The position numbers were made by a program, and so were the translations under genes. From Pedobacter sp. Leaf41 (lineage in GTDB: Bacteria > Bacteroidota > Bacteroidia > Sphingobacteriales > Sphingobacteriaceae), in contig NZ_LMLE01000001.1 in the NCBI RefSeq assembly GCF_001422545.1, positions 1,114,127 through 1,178,126 on the forward strand: a stretch of 64,000 bases of DNA, in the 5' to 3' direction. The notes beneath the pieces are model-generated. The model saw only the letters and a list, made by a program, of their open reading frames with translations, ran no database searches and was not told where the DNA came from. Shown in pieces: positions 42,303 to 51,681 of the stretch. Numbering within the stretch: position 1 is the stretch's first letter; every line of letters begins with the position of its first letter.

Positions 42303-44213
42303 TTGCCAAAAGAATATTTTAAAAAGCTTCAAGATCTACTTAACACGGAGCGTGAGGCAGATCTCCAATCCTATCTAAAGCTTACAGAAAACACTTCGCC
42401 TGCCGATCGACGCTCCCTGGGGCTTACCTGGTATCCAATTGCTATCCGAAATAATGAGATAGGTAGGGGAGATTATTTAACTGTGGAGGTGGAACGTACA
42501 ACACATCAAGATTTTTCTCATCAATTTAGATTTGGATCTTCTGTTGTATTATTCTCCAATCATGATCCAAAGATAGATCAGCTAGAAGGAATAATTACTC
42601 ACCAAACGGGTAGTAAAATGAAAGTTAACTTTCGGGTGGATGAATTACCAGATTGGACAAGAGATGGTAAACTTGGTGTCGATTTGTTATTCGACAACAA
42701 CAGCTACGATGAAATGCAAAGTGCATTGAAACGAGCGTCAGTTCTTGCGGAAGATGATTCAGAAAATAAACTGATCAGGATATTGACTACAGCTGAGAAA
42801 CCATCGTTTCAGATTGAAGAAAAGTTTGTTATCCCTAGCACATTGAATGATTCACAAAGGCTTGCGGTGAATAAAATTGTCACCGCTAATCATTTGGCAA
42901 TTGTTCACGGTCCTCCTGGTACAGGAAAAACCACTACGCTTGTTCATGCTATAAAATCGTTGATCAAACATAATAACCAAAAGATTTTAGTAGTTGCCCC
43001 TAGCAATACTGCCGTTGATTTATTAACAGAGAAACTTGCGCTGGAGGGGTTAAATACCATCCGTATAGGTAACCCAGCTCGGGTTTCAGACCGACTATTA
43101 ACCTCGACTCTAGAACACAAAATGGCTGATCATCCGGATATGAAAACCGTTAAATCGCTAAAAAAACAGGCCAACGAATATAAGAACATGGCCCATAAAT
43201 ATAAGCGAAGTTTTGGCAAGGCTGAAAGAGATCAACGGAAAGCTTTATTTAATGAGGCGCATAAAATTGGGAAAGAAGTAGAAAAAATTGAGCAATATAT
43301 TACAGACCATTTGTTTGATAAGGCACAAATTATCACTGCAACCTTAGTGGGTGCAAACCATTACAGCGTCCGCAATTTAAAGTACAATACCGTAGTGATT
43401 GACGAAGCTGGCCAGGCATTAGAACCCGCCTGCTGGATACCAATTTTAAAAGCAGAGAAGATAATCTTTGCAGGAGATCACTTTCAACTTTCACCGACAA
43501 TAAAATCCCAAGAAGCCGGAAGTAACGGCTTAAGCAAAACTTTATTAGAAAAGTTGATCGACATTCACCCTGAGTCAGTTGTGCTTTTGAACGAACAATA
43601 TCGAATGCATCAGAACATTATGGGTTATTCCTCTAAAGTTTTTTATCAAAACCAATTAAATGCTCATCAGTCCGTTGCAAGTCATTTAATTTTCGACGAT
43701 GACGAACCACTTGTTTATATCGATACTGCGGGCTGCAGTTTTGATGAAAAACTAGAGGGCACAAGTACCATAAATCCAGATGAAGCTGCTTTTTTAGTTA
43801 ACCATCTCACCTCATTCGTCAAGGAAGTTACTTCCAAAGAAATTGATAATTTTCCATCAATAGCAATCATCTCACCTTATAAACAACAGGTACAATATAT
43901 AAAGGCTTTGGTTGAGGAAAATGAAGCTTTAATTTCTCTACAAAATAAAATTTCGGTAAATACAATAGACAGTTTTCAGGGGCAGGAACGTGATGTTGTT
44001 TATATCAGTTTAACCAGAAGCAATTCCGATGCAATAATTGGGTTTTTATCAGATACCAGAAGAATGAATGTGGCTATGACAAGAGCCAGAAAGAAATTGG
44101 TAGTAATAGGAGATAGTGCAACATTATCGAAGGCCAAATTTTATGCAGACTTTATTGAATATGCCGATAAATTAGGAGTCTATCATAGCGCTTGGGAATT
44201 TATAAATAGCTAA
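42303..44213 (+). CDS. UPF1/SMUBP-2-like superfamily 1 helicase
   Basis: SF1 helicase of 636 residues. GPPGTGKT Walker A lies at 203-210, a VIDEAGQALE motif II near 368, an LNEQYRMH motif IV near 433, and the DSFQGQERDVVYISLTRS motif V and GFLSDTRRMNVAMTRARK motif VI in the C-terminal half. The N-terminal 180 residues are a beta-barrel-type region as in SMUBP-2. I kept the TTG at 42303, because no in-frame upstream ATG exists before a stop and MPKEYFKKL is the expected start. The gap to DUF3037 is 54 bases, so co-transcription is possible. Role unknown; RNA/DNA helicase activity is inferred. Confidence 0.85.
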   Translation: MPKEYFKKLQDLLNTEREADLQSYLKLTENTSPADRRSLGLTWYPIAIRNNEIGRGDYLTVEVERTTHQDFSHQFRFGSSVVLFSNHDPKIDQLEGIITHQTGSKMKVNFRVDELPDWTRDGKLGVDLLFDNNSYDEMQSALKRASVLAEDDSENKLIRILTTAEKPSFQIEEKFVIPSTLNDSQRLAVNKIVTANHLAIVHGPPGTGKTTTLVHAIKSLIKHNNQKILVVAPSNTAVDLLTEKLALEGLNTIRIGNPARVSDRLLTSTLEHKMADHPDMKTVKSLKKQANEYKNMAHKYKRSFGKAERDQRKALFNEAHKIGKEVEKIEQYITDHLFDKAQIITATLVGANHYSVRNLKYNTVVIDEAGQALEPACWIPILKAEKIIFAGDHFQLSPTIKSQEAGSNGLSKTLLEKLIDIHPESVVLLNEQYRMHQNIMGYSSKVFYQNQLNAHQSVASHLIFDDDEPLVYIDTAGCSFDEKLEGTSTINPDEAAFLVNHLTSFVKEVTSKEIDNFPSIAIISPYKQQVQYIKALVEENEALISLQNKISVNTIDSFQGQERDVVYISLTRSNSDAIIGFLSDTRRMNVAMTRARKKLVVIGDSATLSKAKFYADFIEYADKLGVYHSAWEFINS

Positions 44214-44246
44214 CATGTCAGGTCATTTATTTTGCTTATAAATTAT

Positions 44247-44254
44247 TACATTTG
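44247..44254 (+). promoter_or_regulatory. Response regulator gene promoter -7 element
   Basis: TACATTTG matches TAnnTTTG. It would give a leader of about 100 bases to the gene at 44363. Confidence 0.4.
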
Positions 44255-44362
44255 AGTAAATCATCCTGGATTTATTTTATAGCTTTAAAATTCCCTTAAA
44301 CAATCAAGGTAGAAAACTGTGTTATATAAATCTCATTGTAAATGATGATGGTTTAATAATTA

Positions 44363-44746
44363 ATGGAAATGAAAGTAGGAATTAAAGTTTTAATTGCAGA
44401 TGATAGTGATTTGATGAGAATGGTGATGAAAGGTTTTTTTAAAAAATTTCTCGACAATCCAACGATCGCCGAAACTACTAATTTACCAGATACATTCGAA
44501 TTGCTAAATCAAACCGAGTTCGATTTTTTGCTTTTGGATATCAATATGCCAAGGGAAGATAGTAACCCTGAAACTATAATAAAAGTTCATGCCATCCAAC
44601 CTCAAATAAAGGTTTGCATGTTTACAGGTAACGATAAGGCTACTTTACAGCAACAATATAAAGATGCAGGGGCGATAGGTTTCATCCAAAAACATGAAAA
44701 CATGGGTATTTCGATTGAGCAAGTGTTAAAGAAAGCTTTCGATTAA
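44363..44746 (+). CDS. Single-domain response regulator (receiver only)
   Basis: A 127-residue receiver domain. ADDSDLMR is the acidic pocket, Asp59 in FLLLDINMP is the phospho-acceptor, and the switch lysine is in FIQKHEN near 110. The output domain of NarL- or CheB-type proteins is missing, so it may be a phosphorelay carrier. No kinase is adjacent. Its stop overlaps that of topB on the other strand (TTAA). Confidence 0.85.
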   Translation: MEMKVGIKVLIADDSDLMRMVMKGFFKKFLDNPTIAETTNLPDTFELLNQTEFDFLLLDINMPREDSNPETIIKVHAIQPQIKVCMFTGNDKATLQQQYKDAGAIGFIQKHENMGISIEQVLKKAFD

Positions 44747-46593
44747 GCTTTCTCTAGTTTTTTATCTTCTAGCTTTCCAGAAATACTAGCGCCCGCAATC
44801 AATAATTCGTTGGTAATCATTTTCGTGTATTCCGTAATTTCCCACTTAAAATCTGCCACGGAAGATCCCGATCGAATTTCTTCCAATCGCTTTTCCCATT
44901 GTCCGGTTAATTCAGCTTGTGCAATTTGTTTGTCTTTTACCACTTCGTAAACTGCCAAGCCTTTATTAGTGGGCAACAGATTACGTTTTTCGCGTACAAT
45001 ATATTCTCTGGTAATTAAAGTTTCAATAATTGAAGCCCGTGTTGCTGGGGTACCCAAGCCACTGTCTTTCATGGCATAACGCAATTCCTCATCCTCAATT
45101 TCTTTTCCACAGGTTTCAAGTGCCTTCAATAAAGAAGCTTCGTTGTACATGGCTTTTGGTTTGGTCTGTTTTTCGAGCAAAGACTTTTCCAGAATAGGCA
45201 GTTGCTCGCCTACAACAACTTTAGGCAGCGCCGCATTGTCTTCATCTTTTTTATCTTCATCGGTTTCGTTAAAAACCGAGCGCCATCCCGCAGAGCGGAT
45301 AACTGTTCCATTAGCTATGAAAGTTAAACCCGACTGGATAGTAATTTTGGTAATTTCCTTAAGGCATTCCTGGTGAAAAGCTTCAATCATCCTCCCAACA
45401 ACCATATCGTAAACCGCTTGTTTATCGCTGCTTAAACCATAGGCTTCTTCGCCGGTGGGCAATACGGCATGGTGATCGGTTACCTTTTTAGCGTTTACAC
45501 TTCTTTTATTTAGGCTAACCGTTTGAAGAAACTGTGCTTGTTTACCAAAATCAGGATGATTAGTAAATTTAGAAATTAGCGTTGGAACTCCATCAAAAAC
45601 ATCATCGCCAATATACCTTGATCCAGTACGTGGATAGGATACCAATTTGCTTTCGTATAAATTTTGCAAAATATTTAAGGTTTGGTCCGCGGTAAATCCT
45701 TTCTTTTTATTTGCTTCCTGCTGCAGGCTACTCAAATCGTGCAAAAGTGGTGGTGGTTCTTTACGGGGTTTAGCCTCTACAGCGGTGATGTTTCCTCCAG
45801 TGGCAAAGCCAGAAGTTACATCTTCTACCAATGCGAAAAGTTTTTCAGCTTCTTCTTTATCCTTATAATTCGAGGTAGATACTGCCTTAAATTGCTGCTC
45901 ATCCTTGATCAGTTGGATGGCTATTTGGTAATAAATTTGGGGAACAAAATTTTTAATTTCCAGGAACCGGGCACAAATCATTGCCAGCGTTGGGGTTTGT
46001 ACTCTGCCCAAAGATAATACGCTTCTGTTCCCGGCCGAGATACTTAAAGCCTGAGTGGCATTCATACCCACCAACCAGTCAGATTCTGAGCGGCAATGTG
46101 CCGAATTAAATAAGGTATCGTAATCTGTGCCGGGCTTTAGGTTTCTAAAGCCATCTTTTATAGCTTCATCTGTCTGAGATGATATCCATAGTCGTTTGAA
46201 AGGTTTTTTACATTTCAGATAATAATAAATATATCTAAAAATTAATTCGCCCTCACGCCCGGCATCGGTGGCAACGATAATTTCGGTTGCTTCATCAAAC
46301 AGTCGCTTAATGGTATCCAACTGTTTTCTAACTGCTGGATCTTCTATAAAACCGTCTTTGGTTTTTACCTTTCTTACTGCTAACTTAAATTTAGCTGGCA
46401 ACATCGGTAAATGTTGTTTTCTCCAACCAATAAAACCATAATCCTGTGGAGGTGCCAATTGAAGTAGGTGTCCGAAAGCCCAGGTAAATGAATATCCTTT
46501 ACCTTCGATATATCCATCTTTACGGGTTGTTGCGCCGAAAACTTTAGCAAGTTCACGACCAACAGAGGGCTTTTCTGCAATAACTATCTTCAT
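44743..46593 (-). CDS. topB: DNA topoisomerase III
   Basis: Type IA topoisomerase that relaxes and decatenates DNA. The 616 residues show the toprim domain (EKPSVGREL at the start, TDAGREGELIFRYI near 103) and the active-site tyrosine Tyr320 in SYPRTGSRYIG. The C-terminus lacks obvious zinc fingers, which is normal for TopB. It is slightly shorter than the E. coli enzyme (653 residues). Convergent with the response regulator gene. Conjugative elements also carry topB genes, but no such element is seen nearby. Confidence 0.95.
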   Translation of the reverse strand: MKIVIAEKPSVGRELAKVFGATTRKDGYIEGKGYSFTWAFGHLLQLAPPQDYGFIGWRKQHLPMLPAKFKLAVRKVKTKDGFIEDPAVRKQLDTIKRLFDEATEIIVATDAGREGELIFRYIYYYLKCKKPFKRLWISSQTDEAIKDGFRNLKPGTDYDTLFNSAHCRSESDWLVGMNATQALSISAGNRSVLSLGRVQTPTLAMICARFLEIKNFVPQIYYQIAIQLIKDEQQFKAVSTSNYKDKEEAEKLFALVEDVTSGFATGGNITAVEAKPRKEPPPLLHDLSSLQQEANKKKGFTADQTLNILQNLYESKLVSYPRTGSRYIGDDVFDGVPTLISKFTNHPDFGKQAQFLQTVSLNKRSVNAKKVTDHHAVLPTGEEAYGLSSDKQAVYDMVVGRMIEAFHQECLKEITKITIQSGLTFIANGTVIRSAGWRSVFNETDEDKKDEDNAALPKVVVGEQLPILEKSLLEKQTKPKAMYNEASLLKALETCGKEIEDEELRYAMKDSGLGTPATRASIIETLITREYIVREKRNLLPTNKGLAVYEVVKDKQIAQAELTGQWEKRLEEIRSGSSVADFKWEITEYTKMITNELLIAGASISGKLEDKKLEKA

Positions 46594-46759
46594 TAATTAG
46601 GCGTATTTTTTCAACCTCAAAGATGCCTAAAATATTCCTTTCAACAGCTAAAATTTTACTCACAGGGTAACCAGCTGAACTTAAACATTTTCGGTGTCAA
46701 GCTGTTTGAAATACATCTTTTAGTAACAATAAATCGATTTTTAAATCCAATATTAAAAA

Positions 46760-47203
46760 ATGAGACAGATTTACGAATTAGCAGCATGCAGGATAAAAGT
46801 TGATTTGCAACCGGGCATAATTCGTGTATACAGTGATGCTGAATTGTGGCGCTTCTTGAATGGGAATGCCCACGAAAGATTTAATTTGTTAGCACAAACG
46901 ATTAAGAGCAATTACAAAAATCTGCTTAATAAGGATTTAATTATTTCCAATGACTCATTAATTGTTGAAATATTGGTACATGTTTACTGCGATTATGTAG
47001 GGTTAAAGTTTAATAGCGTTATTAAAATAGAACCTATGAATAATTTTGTAAAGAAGTTACTGGTGAGAGCAGAAATTGTAGACTGCGGCGAAAAGGAAAA
47101 AGACAGCAATCGTTGGGTATGGGATTTTTTGGCCCGGTTTAAACCGATTTTTGTTAAGATGTTCCCTAAAAATTTAAATAACACCAACCTCAAAACGTAC
47201 TAA
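46760..47203 (+). CDS. Protein of unknown function (147 residues)
   Basis: Starts MRQIYELAACRIKVDLQPGI. It is rich in helices; DAELWRFLNGNAHERFNLLAQ and VEILVHVYCDYVG are amphipathic. No domain is recognised. The C-terminal LARFKPIFVKMFP is hydrophobic and basic. It is convergent with the L,D-transpeptidase gene, overlapping it by four bases at the stops. It lies after a 166-base gap from topB on the divergent side. Function unknown. Confidence 0.55.
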   Translation: MRQIYELAACRIKVDLQPGIIRVYSDAELWRFLNGNAHERFNLLAQTIKSNYKNLLNKDLIISNDSLIVEILVHVYCDYVGLKFNSVIKIEPMNNFVKKLLVRAEIVDCGEKEKDSNRWVWDFLARFKPIFVKMFPKNLNNTNLKTY

Positions 47204-47973
47204 TTCATTTGGGCAGCCATCATATTATTTTGATTTAAAGCTGCATTAGCCGCTAGTGTTTCGTTTAAAAGAGAAGACTGATAAGCTTTTTTTGAACTAT
47301 TTATAAATAAGACTGTCCGATCTGAAATGGCATCAATTACTTTATTGGCGAGTTTAGTTGGCACAGCAGGACAGCCCTGACTTCTTCCTAATCTACCCAG
47401 TTTATTTATGGTCTCTTGCGAAACATAATCTGCCCCGTGTAAAACAATCGCTCTATCTCTAGCTTTGCTATTAAAATTCTGATCCATTCCATCTAGTTTT
47501 AAGGATCTGCCATGTTTCCCAAAATATATTTCTCCAGTGAGATAAAACCCTAAACTACTTTGATTTGAATTCTGAATATTCGAAAAATTAGACGGTTTAT
47601 CTCCACCGCTATTCTGGCCGTGTGCCACCCATGTATTTAAAATCAGTTTCTTTTTATCTATGTCAATAATATACATGCGCTTTTTACAACTTTCCTGATC
47701 AAAATCTGCGATGGTTAGCACCGATTTCTCATGCAATAAGCCAGAATATTTCATATTATAATAACCGGTCAATGCTTTCTCAAATACCTGCTCGCTCAAA
47801 CCAACCGAATCCAAATCAGCTGTTTGATATAAATCTAAAATGTATTGATTATAAGCGCTATCTGCTGCAAAATTTTTTAAAGGTTGAGATTGATCAGCTG
47901 CTTTAAAACTTGTTCCAATAAGAGCTACACATATTAAAATGATAGAAGCAAAGCATAAAATGTATTTATTCAT
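47200..47973 (-). CDS. L,D-transpeptidase catalytic domain protein
   Basis: Periplasmic enzyme of the murein L,D-transpeptidase (YkuD_2-like) group, 257 residues. A signal segment (ILCFASIILICVALIGTS) opens the protein. The catalytic part contains IVLHGADYVSQETINKLGRL and the nucleophile in GRSQGCPAVP, the SxGC motif. It probably makes or edits 3-3 cross-links or attaches proteins to peptidoglycan. The C-terminus is Asn/Ala-rich and unstructured. It is convergent with the gene at 46760. Confidence 0.85.
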   Translation of the reverse strand: MNKYILCFASIILICVALIGTSFKAADQSQPLKNFAADSAYNQYILDLYQTADLDSVGLSEQVFEKALTGYYNMKYSGLLHEKSVLTIADFDQESCKKRMYIIDIDKKKLILNTWVAHGQNSGGDKPSNFSNIQNSNQSSLGFYLTGEIYFGKHGRSLKLDGMDQNFNSKARDRAIVLHGADYVSQETINKLGRLGRSQGCPAVPTKLANKVIDAISDRTVLFINSSKKAYQSSLLNETLAANAALNQNNMMAAQMN

Positions 47974-48182
47974 ACAGGAATGTTTGGTTTAATACTACTT
48001 ATACGATAGATTGAAACAAATGTTGCCCGAAATTCATTGTAGTGTTAATAATACAGCTTGTTTGACCTTCAGATGACTTATGCATTTATTTTATAGCTTA
48101 GTGGAATACAAATTCTTTTAAATCAGTAGGAAAAGAAATAACAAAACAGTTTTTAAGGTGTTGTGAAATAAATAATCACTTG

Positions 48183-49631
48183 ATGAAAATACTGCTTACT
48201 GGCGCAAACGGATACATCGGTACACGATTACTCCCTTTATTATTGGATGCGAAGCATCAGGTTGTTTGCATGGTGCGTGATAGCAGAAGATTTGCTGCAC
48301 AATCTGACTTAGTGGATCAGGTTCAGATTATCAATGGTGATTTATTAAATCCCGATTCTTTAAATGAGATTCCGGATGATGTTGATGCAGCTTACTACCT
48401 GGTTCACTCCATGTCGTCAAGCGACGAAGGGTTTTCTGATTTAGAGAAAAAATCTTCAGAGAATTTTGCAAAGGCAATAAAAAAAACAAAGTGTAAGCAG
48501 ATCATTTATCTTACTGGTATTGCTAACGACGAGCATTTATCCAAACATTTAGGCTCACGCCTGGCGGTCGAAGACGAATTAAAATCATCGGGAATTGCCT
48601 GTACCATATTGAGAGCTGCAATTATTATCGGTTCTGGCAGTGCATCTTTCGAAATTATTAGAGATTTAACGGAGAAAATCCCGGTGATGGTGGCTCCAAA
48701 ATGGGTAAAAACAAAATGCCAGCCCATAGGCATCCGCGATGTTTTGGGCTATTTAACTGGTGTGCTCCATAACCGAGAAGCATTTAATGAAACGTTTGAT
48801 ATCGGTGGTCCGGATATTTTAACTTATAAAAATATGTTGTTGGGTTATGCAAAGGAACGCGGTTTGAAAAGGTGGATTATTACCGTACCGGTACTTACCC
48901 CACGATTATCATCTTTATGGTTAAATTTAATTACACCTGTACCTTACTCACTTGCAAAAAGCTTGGTTGATAGCATGAAAAACGAAGTGATTTGTAAAGA
49001 TGACCGTATTAAAGAGGTTGTGCCCCGGCAATGCTTAACCTATGCCCAGTCTTTGCATTTGGCTTTTGAAAAAATTGACCAAAATTCTATAGTTTCAAGC
49101 TGGAAAGATGCCTTAAATAGAGGCTACCTGCAAACCGATTTCATGGACCAAATTAAAGTTCCACAAAACGGTACGTTAGAATATAAGGTAAAAATGCCTT
49201 TTGAACGCAAGGCGGAAGAGGTTTTTGATAATATTTGGAGCATCGGCGGAAGTAGAGGATGGTATTTTATGGACTGGCTTTGGCAGTTAAGAGGTTTTTT
49301 AGATAAAATTTTCGGTGGCGTAGGCACACGCAGAGGCAGAACCAGTAATATTGATCTTCAAGCTGGTGATGTGCTTGATTTCTGGCGGGTGCTTTTAGCC
49401 GACAGAAAGAATAAACGATTATTGCTTTACGCCGAAATGAAAGTACCTGGTGAAGCCTGGCTAGAATTCAAATTGGTAGAATTTCATGGCCAGGCGTTTC
49501 TATCGCAAATTGCTACCTTCAGGCCGAAAGGTTTGTGGGGAAGGATGTATTGGTACGCCATGTGGCCATTTCATATCGTATTGTTTAAGGGCATGGCCAA
49601 ACAGATTACTACTTTTCAACCTGAATCTTAA
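48183..49631 (+). CDS. NAD(P)-binding SDR-type protein with C-terminal DUF2867 domain
   Basis: A 482-residue two-domain protein. The N-terminal 300 residues are an atypical short-chain dehydrogenase-like NAD(P)-binding fold with TGANGYIGTRLLPLL near 6-20 and an AYYLVHSMSSS segment near 72. The C-terminal part after about residue 320 matches DUF2867 (SRGWYFMDWLWQLRGFLD, then LLADRKNKRLLLYAEM). I chose the ATG at 48183, since the TTG directly before it adds only one residue. Substrate unknown. A small membrane-protein gene follows. Confidence 0.88.
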   Translation: MKILLTGANGYIGTRLLPLLLDAKHQVVCMVRDSRRFAAQSDLVDQVQIINGDLLNPDSLNEIPDDVDAAYYLVHSMSSSDEGFSDLEKKSSENFAKAIKKTKCKQIIYLTGIANDEHLSKHLGSRLAVEDELKSSGIACTILRAAIIIGSGSASFEIIRDLTEKIPVMVAPKWVKTKCQPIGIRDVLGYLTGVLHNREAFNETFDIGGPDILTYKNMLLGYAKERGLKRWIITVPVLTPRLSSLWLNLITPVPYSLAKSLVDSMKNEVICKDDRIKEVVPRQCLTYAQSLHLAFEKIDQNSIVSSWKDALNRGYLQTDFMDQIKVPQNGTLEYKVKMPFERKAEEVFDNIWSIGGSRGWYFMDWLWQLRGFLDKIFGGVGTRRGRTSNIDLQAGDVLDFWRVLLADRKNKRLLLYAEMKVPGEAWLEFKLVEFHGQAFLSQIATFRPKGLWGRMYWYAMWPFHIVLFKGMAKQITTFQPES

Positions 49632-49666
49632 TTCAATTCGTTAGTTTTACTGCTTAAATTAAAAAA

Positions 49667-49789
49667 ATGCCAAATCAGGACCACGATTATTCTTTCTGGA
49701 CTAAATATAAACGCTTTGCAAGTACAGAAATTCTAATGTACTTAATTATGATTGTTGGGATCGCCCTTGGCATTATTTTTTTAAGTTAA
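49667..49789 (+). CDS. Small membrane protein (40 residues)
   Basis: ATG 49667 to TAA 49787-49789. The translation starts MPNQDHDYSFWTKYKRF and ends in one membrane helix (ILMYLIMIVGIALGIIFLS). The charged N-terminus followed by a membrane segment is typical of single-pass small proteins. It lies 35 bases after the SDR/DUF2867 gene and its last 17 bases overlap the end of the convergent DUF3857 gene. Coding is probable but unproven. Confidence 0.55.
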   Translation: MPNQDHDYSFWTKYKRFASTEILMYLIMIVGIALGIIFLS

Positions 49790-51680
49790 GGATCAACTTC
49801 AAATTATCGGCAGTATTTACGTCGGTCATAAACTTTGCGAATGAGCTATATTTTTCGGCAGGATATGTTCCATCGTTAATTTTGATTTTTCTGTGGTAAA
49901 TAATTTTTCTATCCTCAACAGTTACCTTGGATTCATAAGACCCAAAATCACTTTCCAGACTTTTATTCATCGGTAAAATAGAAGCAGTTAATACATTTTC
50001 TGGAATCGAATAAGTGATGGTGTCTTCATCAGTATAGCCTCTATTTATATAAACAGGAAGCTTTCTTACTTTTATTTCCGGAATATTTCTCGAGATATTA
50101 AAAGCATTTAACTGTAGATACATCTTATTGTTTTCGACTGGCGCATATTGACGGATATTGACTTTAACATCTTCTATAATTTTCGGATTATCGGTTTTAT
50201 CTTTTAAGTAAGTGATGTTTTTGAAATCTATATAATCAAGATTATACCAAATTTTAAGTGCTTTTTGTTGCTCGGTTATTGATTTTTCGATGTTGGATTC
50301 ATGATTATAGTATTGAGAGCCCGAAAAAACCGTTTGCATATTGCCTAGAGCTGTACCATCATCGTTAAGACTTAAATTTACTTTTCTTATCTGAAGATTA
50401 TTTTGTGCACTCAATTTAGGTGTTCTAAGCATTTTTCCGCCTTCTGGAGTACAGGCAAATACCAGCCGGTCATCCGTAAAGTCACCTAAAAACCCAAAGG
50501 GAATTTGTTGATGCGTACATTCCAGCCAGGTAGTATCGCTTTTAAGAGGTAAACAGAGAATGATGTGATTACCCTGAGCCATATCCGCAAATTGAGGATC
50601 AAGACTTATTTTTTCACTGCCAGCTTCCACTACGCAATAATAGGATTCAATATCAACAGCTTTCAACATACTTTGCATGTAATTTACAAGTGCTTTACAA
50701 TCTCCATATCCTAAACGATCGACCTCACTTGCCGCGATAGGCTGTAAACCACCGATACCGATTTGAACACTGATATAGCGTGTTTTGTCTTGCAGATACT
50801 GATAAATTTTTCTGGCTTTTTCTTTATCAGTTTTTTCATCGTTTACCAAATCTTTCACCATCGTTATGGTAGCTGGTGGCAAGGTATTTCGCTGTTTAAT
50901 CAAATCATCGTAAACCCATTTTCCCAACTCCTCCCAATTTTGATAACTACCCTTGTGGTTGGAATAAGTAAACTGTTTGGGCGCAATTTGAATGCTTGTT
51001 CTATAAGTTTTGGGGTTAGGACTAAAAGGTTCACTTTTAACAGCTAAGATATTGCTGGTTTTCCATACCATTTTTTTTTGCTTTTCATCTGTCGAAACCT
51101 CTGGTTCCATAGCATAATTAACAGTTTTTATACGCACCTCATCAGTTGGTTTACAAATAAAAGTATACGAACTTTTTTCCACCGAAATATCATCGCCAGG
51201 CTTTGGGATCCATCTGGGAATAATTAAATTCTGTTTGTTACGAATTTCATAATTGTAAACGATGGTATACGGATATTGATTCAAATTCGGCAGATAATGC
51301 TTTACGCGGCTATCTATAAACAAGGAAAACCCATCTGCTGCACTTACATCACTAAAGTCATTTTGCGTAAACTTGCTTATTGGTTTACCAACAGCATTGT
51401 AAACTTCACCCTTTATTGTTTTTATAGAGGTATTTTTATCATAGTTTAATACCAGCCTTGCTTCATCTTCGCCATTTTCGTTAAATACCGTAATCGCTTT
51501 CTTTACGGTTAACAATACGTTTTCCGGCGAACGCATATCAACTAATATTTCCTCATTTCTGATACAAGAGTTAGCTCTGTTTTTGAGTGTTCCGGGGATT
51601 AAATCAACATCGTAATTATCCTGTGAAAAAGCGGTGTTAATCAAAGTAAAAAGGCATATTATAATAAGTTTGTATTTCAT
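49773..51680 (-). CDS. DUF3857 and transglutaminase domain protein
   Basis: A 635-residue exported protein with signal peptide ending TAFSQ. DUF3857 (about 30-210) is followed by a transglutaminase-like fold near 265-380. The Cys-His-Asp region is seen as RLGYGDCKALVNYM (Cys), then the following His and Asp segments, so activity is possible. The final part is beta-rich. It is co-directional with the second DUF3857 gene, which ends one base before this start. Role in the periplasm or at the outer membrane is unknown. Confidence 0.85.
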   Translation of the reverse strand: MKYKLIIICLFTLINTAFSQDNYDVDLIPGTLKNRANSCIRNEEILVDMRSPENVLLTVKKAITVFNENGEDEARLVLNYDKNTSIKTIKGEVYNAVGKPISKFTQNDFSDVSAADGFSLFIDSRVKHYLPNLNQYPYTIVYNYEIRNKQNLIIPRWIPKPGDDISVEKSSYTFICKPTDEVRIKTVNYAMEPEVSTDEKQKKMVWKTSNILAVKSEPFSPNPKTYRTSIQIAPKQFTYSNHKGSYQNWEELGKWVYDDLIKQRNTLPPATITMVKDLVNDEKTDKEKARKIYQYLQDKTRYISVQIGIGGLQPIAASEVDRLGYGDCKALVNYMQSMLKAVDIESYYCVVEAGSEKISLDPQFADMAQGNHIILCLPLKSDTTWLECTHQQIPFGFLGDFTDDRLVFACTPEGGKMLRTPKLSAQNNLQIRKVNLSLNDDGTALGNMQTVFSGSQYYNHESNIEKSITEQQKALKIWYNLDYIDFKNITYLKDKTDNPKIIEDVKVNIRQYAPVENNKMYLQLNAFNISRNIPEIKVRKLPVYINRGYTDEDTITYSIPENVLTASILPMNKSLESDFGSYESKVTVEDRKIIYHRKIKINDGTYPAEKYSSFAKFMTDVNTADNLKLILNLKK

Positions 51681-51681
51681 A

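Noticed and set aside
44743..46593. topB as a sign of an integrative conjugative element
   Set aside because: No relaxase, tra genes or integrase is in the window; topB is also a normal chromosomal gene.
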